NCBI RefSeq assembly: GCF_900129545.1
Contig: NZ_FQWB01000001.1
Coordinates: forward strand, 992,001-1,056,000
Origin: Flavobacterium fluvii
GTDB taxonomy: Bacteria > Bacteroidota > Bacteroidia > Flavobacteriales > Flavobacteriaceae
Reading direction: 5' to 3'
Length of the DNA stretch: 64,000 nt
Position numbers and translations under genes: made by a program
Part shown: piece after piece, positions 8,565 to 17,186 of the stretch
Position numbering within the stretch: the stretch's first letter is position 1
Layout: each line of letters starts with the position of its first letter
The notes under the pieces: generated by a model
What the model saw: the letters and a program-made list of their open reading frames with translations, nothing else
Database searches by the model: none
Told to the model about the DNA's origin: nothing

Positions 8565-11500
8565 ATGAAATACAATCCGAACGAAATAGAAGCCAAATGG
8601 CAAAAATACTGGGCAGAGCATAAAACTTTTGCGGCCAAAAACGATTCAGGCAAACCAAAATATTATGTTTTGGACATGTTTCCTTATCCGTCTGGAGCGG
8701 GGTTGCACGTGGGGCATCCGCTGGGATACATCGCTTCGGATGTGTATTCGAGATACAAAAGACACCGCGGATTCAATGTTTTACATCCAATGGGTTACGA
8801 CAGTTTTGGATTGCCGGCCGAACAATATGCCATACAAACGGGTCAGCGTCCGGAAGACACGACTTCGGTAAATATTGATGGAGGCGTGGACAAAGAAGGA
8901 AACCAAATTGCGGGTTACCGTAAACAATTGGACAAAATTGGATTTTCATTCGATTGGAGCCGTGAAGTACGCACTTCGAATCCTGATTATTACAAACACA
9001 CGCAGTGGATTTTCATTCAGTTATTCAATTCCTGGTACAATAAAAATACAGACAAAGCCGAAGATATTTCGACTTTGGTTTCCATTTTTGAAACAGAAGG
9101 AAATGCGAATGTAAATGCAGTTTGCGACGAAAATATTCAAGCTTTTTCATCAAGCGAATGGAACGCATTTTCATCAGCCGAACAACAAAAAATACTATTA
9201 CAATATAGATTAACTTATTTAGCCGAAACCGAAGTAAACTGGTGTCCCGGATTGGGAACGGTTTTGGCGAATGACGAAATCGTAAACGGCGTTTCAGAAC
9301 GTGGTGGTTTTCCGGTTATTCGCAAGAAAATGACGCAATGGAGTATGCGAATTTCTGCTTATGCAGAACGTTTGCTACAAGGTTTAAATGATATTGACTG
9401 GAGCGAAAGCATCAAAGAAAGCCAAAGAAACTGGATTGGAAAATCGGTTGGAGCGATGGTTTCTTTCAAGTTAAAAGATCATCAGGCAAATATTGATGTG
9501 TTTACAACAAGACCTGATACTATTTTTGGAGTTACGTTTATGACATTGGCACCGGAACACGAATTGGTGGCGCAAATCACAACTGCGGAACAAAAAGCAG
9601 AAGTGGAAGCTTATATCGAAAAAACCGCAAAACGTTCCGAAAGAGAGCGTATGGCGGATGTAAAAACCATTTCGGGAGTTTTCACGGGAGCTTATGCCGA
9701 GCATCCGTTTACCAAAGAACCAATTCCGGTTTGGATTGGGGATTATGTTTTGGCAGGTTACGGAACAGGTGCTGTTATGGCGGTTCCTTGTGGTGACGAA
9801 AGAGATTATGCTTTTGCGAATTTCTTCAAAGGGCAAAACGGAATGCCGGAAATCAAAAACATCGTTGACAAGGACATTTCAGAAGGGGCGTATGGAGGAA
9901 AAGAGGGATTCCAATTGGTGAATTCTGATTTTCTAAATGGCATGGGGTACAAAGATGGAACCAAAAAAGTAATTGAAGAATTCGAAAATATAAAACAAGG
10001 TTTTGGTAAGGTAAATTACCGTTTGCGTGATGCCGTTTTCTCTCGCCAAAGATATTGGGGCGAACCATTTCCGGTATATTATGTGAATGGCTTGCCACAA
10101 ATGATTGATGCTAAACATTTGCCAATCGTGTTGCCTGAAGTAGAGAAATATTTGCCAACCGAAGACGGATTGCCTCCATTAGGAAACGCTTCTGTTTGGG
10201 CTTGGGACAGTTTGCAGTGTTCAGTGGTCAGTACTCAGTTGATTGACAATAAAACAATATTTCCTCTTGAATTGAACACGATGCCGGGTTGGGCGGGAAG
10301 TTCGTGGTATTGGATGCGTTATATGGATGCCAAAAATGACGGAGAATTTGCAAGCAAAGAAGCATTGAAATATTGGGAAAGCGTGGATTTATACATTGGC
10401 GGAAGTGAACACGCAACCGGTCACTTATTGTATTCCCGTTTTTGGAACAAATTCCTGAAAGACAAAGGTTTTGCCCCAACCGAAGAACCATTCAAAAAAC
10501 TGATTAATCAGGGAATGATTTTGGGGACTAGTGCGTTTGTTAATGGTGTCTGGGTTGAGTTGAGTTATCGTTCTGTAAAAAGGGATTTTAGCAATAGTAA
10601 TAAGCTTATAGCTATTGATTTGCCTCATCCTTTTTTTATTGGTATTTCAAAAAAAATAATTGATTCAAATGAGTTTAAGTCTGATGAGTTTGGTCTTGTT
10701 TACAATAATGTTTTGGATGAGTTGATTAAAAATAGATTTCCTAAATTGAGATTTGTAGATTCTGAAAAAAATATATTAGATGAATGTTTTGATTATAGAT
10801 GTTCAGTTGTAAAACCTCATACGGATGTAAACTTTGTAAATGCTTCCGATGAATTAGATATTGAAGCTTTCAAAAATTGGAGAGAAAATTATAATGATGC
10901 TGAATTCATTTGTGATGAAAACGGTAAATTTATTGTAGGTCGCGAAGTCGAGAAAATGTCGAAATCCAAATACAATGTTGTAACTCCGGATGATATTTGT
11001 GCTGAATACGGAGCCGATACTTTGCGTTTGTATGAAATGTTTTTAGGACCATTGGAACAAGCGAAACCTTGGAACACAGCAGGAATTTCCGGAGTTTTTG
11101 GTTTCCTTAAAAAATTATGGCGTTTGTATTTTGACGAAAATGGTTCAATCGTAACCAATGACAAACCAACAAAAGACAACTTGAAATCATTACACAAAAC
11201 CATCAAAAAAACAGCAGATGATATTGAGAATTTCTCTTTCAATACTTCGGTTTCGCAGTTTATGATTTGCGTGAATGAATTGTCAACTCAAAATTGTCAT
11301 TCCCGTGCGATTTTAGAACCATTAGCCATTTTGATTTCGCCTTATGCGCCACACATCGCTGAGGAATTGTGGTCTCAATTAGGAAATTCAGGTTCGATTT
11401 CAACAGTTGAATTCCCTGTATTTGAACCAGCGCATTTGGTGGAAAGCGATAAAGAATATCCGGTTTCTTTCAACGGGAAAATGCGTTTCACCATCAATTT

Positions 11501-11633
11501 GCCTTTGGATTTAACCAAGGAACAAATCGAGGAAATCGTGATGAAAGATGAAAGAACCATCAAACAATTGGACGGAAAAACGCCAAACAAAGTGATTATC
11601 GTTCCGGGGAAAATCATCAACTTGGTGGGATAA
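8565..11633 (+). CDS. leuS: Leucyl-tRNA synthetase with a divergent segment before KMSKS
   Basis: 1022 residues from the ATG at 8565. An upstream in-frame TTG at 8550 is less likely, because the family start is MKYNPNEIEAKWQKYW. It charges tRNA-Leu. HVGH (HIGH motif, residues 48-51), the editing CP1 domain (TTRPDTIFGVTFM) and KMSKS (797-801) are all present, as is the anticodon-binding tail. From memory the flavobacterial protein is about 60 residues shorter. The excess lies at about residues 660-750, the position of the leucine-specific domain, and its codon use is AT-richer than its surroundings. A CAGT repeat also seems to be part of the coding sequence at 10215-10239. Confidence 0.97.
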   Translation: MKYNPNEIEAKWQKYWAEHKTFAAKNDSGKPKYYVLDMFPYPSGAGLHVGHPLGYIASDVYSRYKRHRGFNVLHPMGYDSFGLPAEQYAIQTGQRPEDTTSVNIDGGVDKEGNQIAGYRKQLDKIGFSFDWSREVRTSNPDYYKHTQWIFIQLFNSWYNKNTDKAEDISTLVSIFETEGNANVNAVCDENIQAFSSSEWNAFSSAEQQKILLQYRLTYLAETEVNWCPGLGTVLANDEIVNGVSERGGFPVIRKKMTQWSMRISAYAERLLQGLNDIDWSESIKESQRNWIGKSVGAMVSFKLKDHQANIDVFTTRPDTIFGVTFMTLAPEHELVAQITTAEQKAEVEAYIEKTAKRSERERMADVKTISGVFTGAYAEHPFTKEPIPVWIGDYVLAGYGTGAVMAVPCGDERDYAFANFFKGQNGMPEIKNIVDKDISEGAYGGKEGFQLVNSDFLNGMGYKDGTKKVIEEFENIKQGFGKVNYRLRDAVFSRQRYWGEPFPVYYVNGLPQMIDAKHLPIVLPEVEKYLPTEDGLPPLGNASVWAWDSLQCSVVSTQLIDNKTIFPLELNTMPGWAGSSWYWMRYMDAKNDGEFASKEALKYWESVDLYIGGSEHATGHLLYSRFWNKFLKDKGFAPTEEPFKKLINQGMILGTSAFVNGVWVELSYRSVKRDFSNSNKLIAIDLPHPFFIGISKKIIDSNEFKSDEFGLVYNNVLDELIKNRFPKLRFVDSEKNILDECFDYRCSVVKPHTDVNFVNASDELDIEAFKNWRENYNDAEFICDENGKFIVGREVEKMSKSKYNVVTPDDICAEYGADTLRLYEMFLGPLEQAKPWNTAGISGVFGFLKKLWRLYFDENGSIVTNDKPTKDNLKSLHKTIKKTADDIENFSFNTSVSQFMICVNELSTQNCHSRAILEPLAILISPYAPHIAEELWSQLGNSGSISTVEFPVFEPAHLVESDKEYPVSFNGKMRFTINLPLDLTKEQIEEIVMKDERTIKQLDGKTPNKVIIVPGKIINLVG
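10215..10239. repeat. CAGT-type dispersed repeat inside leuS
   Basis: CAGTGTTCAGTGGTCAGT plus a further CTCAGT unit is read in frame as LQCSVVSTQL. The same unit type is in the DUF3098-ftsX spacer (7506-7535). Confidence 0.5.
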
Positions 11634-11640
11634 AAAAGTT

Positions 11641-11810
11641 CAATATCAAGTTTCAATTGTTTCAATTGCAATATCAATGGCAATGAAAAAATAAAAAATG
11701 AATTGAAGAAGAGATAAAAATTCCAAATTCTATTGACGATGTTCAATTAGAGTTTGGGATTTTTTATTACAATCACTATTGATTAATGCAATTGATATTG
11801 ACATTGCCAT
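11641..11810. repeat. CAAT-rich repeats and terminator-like stem after leuS
   Basis: Segments at 11641-11685 (CAATATCAA, CAATGGCAATG units) and 11791-11810 (ATTGATATTGACATTGCCAT, inverse orientation) are related to the stretch at 18221-18255. Between them, CCAAATTC (11723-11730) and GAGTTTGG (about 11751-11758) form a stem followed by a T run, the likely leuS terminator. There is no convincing gene in the 277-bp gap. Confidence 0.5.
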
Positions 11811-11910
11811 TTTTTTAAAGATTTTTTAACGGATGCCAAATTGGCATTTTCTAAATTTGGTTCACAATTTGATGCTTATCTTGAAATAAGAAACATAAAA
11901 ATAAAAAAAT

Positions 11911-12597
11911 ATGGGAATGAGTTATTTAATTCTTGCTGGTGCTATTATGCTTGCAAGTTGGTTAGTGAGTTCTACACTTAAGAGTAAATTTGAATTTTAT
12001 TCGAAACTGCATTTGCAAAACGGAATGTCAGGAAAAGAAATCGCCGAGAAAATGCTTGCCGATCACGGGATTTATGACGTGAAAGTGATTTCGGTGGAAG
12101 GACAATTGACCGACCATTACAATCCGGCAGATAAAACCGTCAATTTGAGCGAAGCGGTTTACAATCAAAGAAATGCGGCGGCGGCAGCGGTTGCGGCTCA
12201 CGAATGTGGCCACGCCGTGCAACACGCCACGGCTTACAATTGGCTGACTTTGCGTTCCCAGTTGGTTCCGATTGTCAATGTGGCTTCGTCTTATATGCAG
12301 TGGATTTTGATTGCAGGTATTTTGATGTTGAAAACTTTTCCATCGCTTTTGTTGATAGGAATCGTGATTTTCGCCGCAACGACTTTGTTTTCGATTGTGA
12401 CTTTGCCGGTAGAATATGATGCGAGTAATCGTGCCTTGGCTTGGTTGGAAAACAAAAGAATGTTGACGCAACAAGAACAAGTTGGAGCCAAAGATGCCTT
12501 GAAATGGGCAGCCAGAACCTATGTGGTTGCCGCTTTGGGATCGATTGCCACTTTGTTGTATTACGTTTCTATTTATATGGGAGGAAGGAGAAATTAA
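11911..12597 (+). CDS. YugP-like membrane zinc metallopeptidase
   Basis: 228 residues. TM1 is at residues 4-20, followed by a soluble part with the zinc motif HECGH (about residues 97-101, an HExxH-type site) and then three hydrophobic segments. The pattern (SGKEIAEKMLADHGI, then VNLSEAVYNQRNAAAAAVAAHECGHAVQHA) is that of the neutral zinc metallopeptidase family 2, which acts on or in the inner membrane with unknown substrates. It is monocistronic. An in-frame ATG 6 bp further down (11917) is an alternative start. Confidence 0.92.
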   Translation: MGMSYLILAGAIMLASWLVSSTLKSKFEFYSKLHLQNGMSGKEIAEKMLADHGIYDVKVISVEGQLTDHYNPADKTVNLSEAVYNQRNAAAAAVAAHECGHAVQHATAYNWLTLRSQLVPIVNVASSYMQWILIAGILMLKTFPSLLLIGIVIFAATTLFSIVTLPVEYDASNRALAWLENKRMLTQQEQVGAKDALKWAARTYVVAALGSIATLLYYVSIYMGGRRN

Positions 12598-12616
12598 GCA
12601 TTTCAAAATAGATATA

Positions 12617-12650
12617 ATCCGTCTTGATTTTGATTGAGTCGGATTTTTTT
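12617..12650 (+). terminator. Terminator of the YugP-like gene
   Basis: ATCCG (12617-12621) and CGGAT (12640-12644) with an imperfect inner stem, followed by seven Ts. Confidence 0.55.
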
Positions 12651-12813
12651 ATATGACTATCCGTTACTTGTACCAATTTTGAAAATGGGACACGGATGAC
12701 ACGAATTTAAACCGATAAAAACGGATTTTTATATTAATATCAGCGAAAATCCGTCTAATCCGTTTCATCTGCGTGCTTTATTGGGTATTAGTCCGCTTAG
12801 CGGACAGTCATAT
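12651..12813. repeat. Element with 13-bp terminal inverted repeats, MITE-like
   Basis: The ends ATATGACTATCCG (12651-12663) and CGGACAGTCATAT (12801-12813) are inverted copies with one mismatch. The interior (12687-12778) is the ACGGATGACACG...ATCCGTTTCATCTGCGTG type of dispersed repeat known from Bacteroidota spacers. A small perfect dyad, GTCCGC TTA GCGGAC, lies at 12791-12805. No gene is encoded. Confidence 0.5.
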
Positions 12814-12877
12814 TTTTTTATTGTTGTATTAAAAATATTCAACTGTAAATTTTATCTGTGGTTTGACTATTGGACAT

Positions 12878-12907
12878 AAAAAAAGCCGCGATGAACGCAG
12901 CTTTTTT
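12878..12907 (-). terminator. Terminator of DUF4271-hemD
   Basis: AAAAAAGCCGCG (about 12879-12890) and CGCAGCTTTTTT (about 12896-12907) form a GC-rich stem with A/T flanks, so it could work in both directions. Confidence 0.75.
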
Positions 12908-12942
12908 GAATCTATATTTTAAAAGTAATTTTTCTTCAAATT

Positions 12943-13701
12943 CTATTTTCCTTTATTGGCTTCCGTGATGTATTTTTCCAAAGCCATTGTCATTGACGGT
13001 GTTCCAGGAGTTGGAGCCATAATGTCAACTCTCAATCCTTTGTCCAAAGCTTCTTTTTGGGTTGTGCTTCCGAAAACTGCAATTCTGGTGTTGTTTTGTT
13101 CGAAATCAGGGAAATTGGTAAACAATGATTTTATTCCGGTTGGACTAAAGAAAGCCAAAACATCATAATAAACATCGGCCAAGTCAGATAAATCGCTGAT
13201 AACCGTTTTGTAGAAAACAGCTTGTGTCCAATCTACTTTTAGGTTGTTGAGCGTTATAGGAGCATCTGCATTCAGTTGGTCTGAAGCGGGCAACAAGAAT
13301 TTCTCGTCTTTGTATTTTTTAATCAGTGGAGATAAATCTGCAAAATCCTTTGGTCCAACGTATATTTTACGTTTTCTGTACACCACGTATTTTTGAAGGT
13401 AAAATGCGATTGCTTCCGATTGACAGAAATATTTCAATCCTTCCGGAACTTTATAACGCATTTCGTCGGCCACTCTAAAGAAGTGATCCACGGCATTTTT
13501 ACTTGTTAAAATAATTGCCGTAAAATTATTGAGATCAATTTTTTGTAGTCTAATTTCTTTTGCGCTGACTCCTTCCACGTGAATAAAAGGCCTGAAATCA
13601 ACTTTTACTTTATGCTTTTGTTGCAACTCAAAGTAGGGAGAATTCTCCACTTTGGGTTCGGGCTGTGACACCAAAATTGTTTTCACTTTCATATTTGACA
13701 T
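12943..13701 (-). CDS. hemD: Uroporphyrinogen-III synthase
   Basis: 252 residues. HemD cyclises hydroxymethylbilane to uroporphyrinogen III in heme synthesis. The sequence is poorly conserved across phyla, but the two-lobed pattern is visible: TILVSQPEP at the start, ILTSKNAVDHFF, FLLPASDQL, VLAFFSPTGIKSLF and IAVFGSTTQKEALDKGLRVDIMAPTPGTPSM. It begins 3 bp after the DUF4271 gene stops, so the two are co-transcribed. Confidence 0.92.
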   Translation of the reverse strand: MSNMKVKTILVSQPEPKVENSPYFELQQKHKVKVDFRPFIHVEGVSAKEIRLQKIDLNNFTAIILTSKNAVDHFFRVADEMRYKVPEGLKYFCQSEAIAFYLQKYVVYRKRKIYVGPKDFADLSPLIKKYKDEKFLLPASDQLNADAPITLNNLKVDWTQAVFYKTVISDLSDLADVYYDVLAFFSPTGIKSLFTNFPDFEQNNTRIAVFGSTTQKEALDKGLRVDIMAPTPGTPSMTMALEKYITEANKGK

Positions 13702-13704
13702 TTT

Positions 13705-14376
13705 CTAAGCAATACCTTTTGTAAACCAATAATACATGAAATAATACGGCGCTATTTCGAGTGTGCAAAGATATAAAATAAAATAAAACAACTTACTGAA
13801 TATTATATTTTGATAATTTTTTATTGAAACCAAATAAGTCAATATATTGATTATTAAAACAATAGAAATTAGAGATATCAAAAAATTTCTTGAAATGGAG
13901 TCGTAATAGAACAGAATTATATTGATTGGCAGTATAAATAATCCAATATAGGTTCTGAAAGTTACTTTTTGCAGGTTGAATTGCTCGACAAACTCTTCAA
14001 TTTCGAATGCGGTGGCAATAATTTTTTCGATTAAAAATTTGGATAAAACGAAGAAAATCAGGAATGTAATTATTTGAATGTACAAAATCCAATCTGTTTT
14101 TTCGGCATGTCCAAAAAAAGCAAGCGAAAGTTGGATGAAGAATCCCAAAGAAATAATTTGGACAAAAAACAATGCAATGGTGAAGCCGCTTTTAAGATTG
14201 CTGCTGTCTTTATAAACATTGATGTATTTGTCAGAATAAATTAATTTTACAAAGTCGGAAAATCGATTTTCAAATGCCGATTTTGTTATTGCAATAGTGG
14301 CAAATGAAAGCACGAACAAGATGGTTGCCCAATCTTTGTTCTCGATTACCCTTAAATGAAGTACATTTTCAATCAT
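13705..14376 (-). CDS. DUF4271 integral membrane protein
   Basis: 223 residues with about six hydrophobic segments and a conserved core (FSDFVKLIYSDKYINVYKD, EIEEFVEQFNLQKVTFRTYIG). The family is limited to Bacteroidota and is usually encoded directly upstream of hemD, as here. Its function is not known. Confidence 0.88.
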   Translation of the reverse strand: MIENVLHLRVIENKDWATILFVLSFATIAITKSAFENRFSDFVKLIYSDKYINVYKDSSNLKSGFTIALFFVQIISLGFFIQLSLAFFGHAEKTDWILYIQIITFLIFFVLSKFLIEKIIATAFEIEEFVEQFNLQKVTFRTYIGLFILPINIILFYYDSISRNFLISLISIVLIINILTYLVSIKNYQNIIFSKLFYFILYLCTLEIAPYYFMYYWFTKGIA

Positions 14377-14536
14377 AACACTGCAAAATTACTGATTTTT
14401 TATTTCATTCTTTTTAATATAATTTCATTATCAAATCGGCAGGATTCAAAAATACAAATATACACGAAGAATGGCGATTCCATATTCCTTTAAAAACAAA
14501 TAGTATTTTCGTGTGAATCAAATCACTTAAAAAGTT

Positions 14537-14544
14537 TACTTTTG
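14537..14544 (+). promoter_or_regulatory. -7 box of the glycosyltransferase-dihydroorotase operon
   Basis: TACTTTTG matches TAnnTTTG, 19 bp before the ATG at 14564. Confidence 0.5.
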
Positions 14545-14563
14545 CGTTGAAATTACACAAGTT

Positions 14564-15289
14564 ATGAACGATTGCATTGTTATAATTCCTACCTATAACG
14601 AAATTGAAAACATAGAAAGCATCATTAGATCAGTGCTTTCCCAACATAAACCTTTTCATGTTCTTGTCATAGACGACAACTCGCCAGACCATACCGCCAA
14701 CAAAGTTGAGATGCTTCAAACGGAATTTAAAGGCAGATTATTCTTGGAAAAAAGGACGGGAAAACTAGGATTGGGGACGGCTTATGTCCATGGTTTCAGA
14801 TGGGCTTTGGAACGAAAATATGATTTTATTTTCGAGATGGATGCCGATTTTTCACACAATCCAAACGATTTGGAAAAATTATACGATGCTTGTCATTTTG
14901 GTGGAGCGGATTTAGCTATTGGTTCCCGTTATGTAACCGGAGTAAATGTTGTAAATTGGCCTTTAAGCCGAGTTTTGATGTCTTATTTTGCATCGGTTTA
15001 TGTGCAATTTATCACGGGAATGAAAATTCACGATGCCACGGCAGGGTTTATTTGCTATAAAAGACAAGTGTTGGAAGGGATTAATTTGGACAAGATTAAA
15101 TTTGTGGGCTATGCTTTTCAAATTGAAATGAAATACAGGACTTTTTGTAAAAATTTTGATATTACGGAAGTACCCATTATATTTACGGATAGAACAAAAG
15201 GTCAGTCAAAAATGAGCAGCGCCATTTTTAAAGAAGCAGTTTTGGGAGTTATTGCACTCCGTTTAAAAAAATTAGTTAACACCTTATAA
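14564..15289 (+). CDS. Polyprenol-phosphate mannosyltransferase-like GT2
   Basis: 241 residues with a GT-A fold. IIPTYNEIENI at the N-terminus, IDDNSPDHTA and the DxD-type EMDADFSH metal site are all present, as is the acceptor-side AIGSRYVTG. It resembles dolichol-phosphate mannose synthase and would move a sugar from a nucleotide donor to a polyprenyl phosphate at the inner membrane. It lacks C-terminal membrane helices. A dihydroorotase follows after 19 bp. Confidence 0.9.
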   Translation: MNDCIVIIPTYNEIENIESIIRSVLSQHKPFHVLVIDDNSPDHTANKVEMLQTEFKGRLFLEKRTGKLGLGTAYVHGFRWALERKYDFIFEMDADFSHNPNDLEKLYDACHFGGADLAIGSRYVTGVNVVNWPLSRVLMSYFASVYVQFITGMKIHDATAGFICYKRQVLEGINLDKIKFVGYAFQIEMKYRTFCKNFDITEVPIIFTDRTKGQSKMSSAIFKEAVLGVIALRLKKLVNTL

Positions 15290-15308
15290 AGGATTAAAGA
15301 AAAGATAC

Positions 15309-16649
15309 ATGAATAGGGTTTTAATCAAGAATGCCAAAATAGTAAACGAAGGGAAAATTTTTGAAGGTGATGTTTTAATCGAAAATGACTTAATTGTCGA
15401 AATTTCAGAAACCATCAGCGCAAAAACATCTGAATGCAAGATTATTGATGCCGAAGGGAATTATTTGATTCCGGGCGCAATAGACGATCAAGTGCATTTC
15501 AGGGAACCGGGATTGACTCACAAAGGGAACATCGAATCGGAGTCGAGAGCCGCCGTTGCAGGAGGAATCACTTCGTTTATAGAACAACCCAACACTGTTC
15601 CCAATGCGGTGACACAAGAGCTTTTGGAAGAAAAATATCAATTGGCTGCCGATAATTCCTTTGCGAATTATTCGTTCATGATGGGGGCAACCAATGATAA
15701 TCTGGATGAAGTCCTGAAAACAAATCCGAAGAATGTTGCGGGAATAAAAATATTTTTGGGTTCGTCAACAGGAAATATGTTGGTGGACAATGAAGCTGTT
15801 TTGGAAAGAATTTTCACAAGCACGCCGATGCTGATTGCCGTGCATTGCGAGGATGAAACCACGATCAAAAATAATCTGGAAAAATATAAAGCCAAATATG
15901 GGGACAAAGTTCCTGTAACGGCACATCACCTTATTCGCAGTGAGGAAGCTTGTTATCTTTCTTCTTCAAAAGCGATTGCACTTGCCAAGAAAACTGGTGC
16001 AAGATTGCATATTTTCCACCTTTCCACGGCAAAAGAAATGGATTTGTTTACCAATAAAATACCATTGGAAGAAAAGAAAATCACTGCTGAAGTTTGCGTG
16101 CATCATTTATGGTTTACCAATGATGATTATGCTGCCAAAGGCAATTTGATAAAATGGAATCCTGCCGTAAAGACTGAAAATGACCGAAAAGTTTTGTGGG
16201 AAGCCTTAAATGACGGTAGAATCGACGTTATTGCCACAGACCATGCGCCGCATACTTTAGAAGAAAAAAAGAAATCCTATTTGGATGCTCCATCTGGAGG
16301 ACCGTTGGTACAACACGCCGTTGTGGCCATGTTTGAGGCCCATCATCAGGGGAAAATCAGCATTGAAAAAATTGTTGAAAAAATGTGTCACAATCCTGCC
16401 AAGATTTTCAAAATCGAAAAGCGTGGATTCATCAAGGAAGGTTATTTTGCTGATTTGGTTATTGTCAATTCAGGTTTGCCTTGGAGCGTGAAAAAAGAAA
16501 ATATCCTGTATAAATGTGGATGGTCGCCTTTTGAAGGATTCACTTTTAAATCTCGCATTACCCATACATTCGTAAACGGAGAACTGGTTTATTCTGCTTT
16601 TAAAGTAAAAGATATTCGTGCTGGCAAGCGATTGTCGTTTGATAGATAA
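15309..16649 (+). CDS. Dihydroorotase, with QxH in place of the HxH metal motif
   Basis: 446 residues of the amidohydrolase superfamily. The role would be cyclisation of carbamoyl aspartate in pyrimidine synthesis. The bridging Lys (GIKIFLGSSTGNML), the two His (AVHCED, HIFHLST) and the Asp (ATDHAPH) are all present. The first metal motif reads DDQVHFREPG, so residue 61 is Gln where most relatives have His. I believe this variant is common in Bacteroidota. Catalytic competence cannot be judged from sequence alone. A DUF4296 gene follows 6 bp after the stop. Confidence 0.88.
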   Translation: MNRVLIKNAKIVNEGKIFEGDVLIENDLIVEISETISAKTSECKIIDAEGNYLIPGAIDDQVHFREPGLTHKGNIESESRAAVAGGITSFIEQPNTVPNAVTQELLEEKYQLAADNSFANYSFMMGATNDNLDEVLKTNPKNVAGIKIFLGSSTGNMLVDNEAVLERIFTSTPMLIAVHCEDETTIKNNLEKYKAKYGDKVPVTAHHLIRSEEACYLSSSKAIALAKKTGARLHIFHLSTAKEMDLFTNKIPLEEKKITAEVCVHHLWFTNDDYAAKGNLIKWNPAVKTENDRKVLWEALNDGRIDVIATDHAPHTLEEKKKSYLDAPSGGPLVQHAVVAMFEAHHQGKISIEKIVEKMCHNPAKIFKIEKRGFIKEGYFADLVIVNSGLPWSVKKENILYKCGWSPFEGFTFKSRITHTFVNGELVYSAFKVKDIRAGKRLSFDR

Positions 16650-16655
16650 TTGGGT

Positions 16656-17186
16656 ATGAAGATAAAAATAATAGTGTCGTTTTTAATCGTTTTCAGCCTG
16701 TTGGCAAGTTGTAAAAAAGACATCGCCAAGGAGCCGGCTCATCTTATTGAAAAAGCAAAAATGGTAGATATTATGTATGATTTGTCACTTATCGGAGCCA
16801 TGAGAAATCAAAATTCAGCTTTATTGGATTCCTTCAAGAATAATTCCAACCAATATATTTATAAAAAATATAAAATTGACAGTATTCAATTTGTCCAAAG
16901 CAACATTTACTATGCCGCTGATTACAAGGAGTACAAGAAGATGTATGAACAGGTAAAATCTCGATTGGAGAAGAATAAATCTTTGACGGAAGTTGCCATC
17001 AAGGTGGAGAAAAAGAATGCCATTTTGCTCGAAAAGAAAAACAAAAAGCTGAAACTAAAAAAAGAAGCTGATTCCATTAAAAAAGCGAAACTAAAAGTGG
17101 CCAAAGAAAAAGATTCGCTAATAAAGGATAGTATCAGAAGAAAAAAAGTGACGGTTTCAAATAAAAAACCAAAGAAGGAATTATAA
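16656..17186 (+). CDS. DUF4296 lipoprotein
   Basis: 176 residues from the ATG at 16656; a TTG 6 bp earlier is less likely. The signal peptide ends in LLASC (lipidated Cys about residue 19). The DUF4296 core (MVDIMYDLSLIGAMR, YKKYKIDSIQFVQSNIYYAADYKEY) is followed by a Lys-rich coiled coil. It is a Bacteroidota lipoprotein of unknown function and is usually found near the dihydroorotase gene. Its stop overlaps the convergent epimerase gene by 6 bp. Confidence 0.86.
   Translation: MKIKIIVSFLIVFSLLASCKKDIAKEPAHLIEKAKMVDIMYDLSLIGAMRNQNSALLDSFKNNSNQYIYKKYKIDSIQFVQSNIYYAADYKEYKKMYEQVKSRLEKNKSLTEVAIKVEKKNAILLEKKNKKLKLKKEADSIKKAKLKVAKEKDSLIKDSIRRKKVTVSNKKPKKEL

Noticed and set aside
9471..9836. Minus-strand 121-codon open frame inside leuS
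   Set aside because: Antisense to the conserved editing region; Cys/His-rich antisense composition.
12687..12778. CRISPR-like array from repeated ATCCGT units
   Set aside because: Units are short and irregular with no regular spacers, and no cas genes are present.
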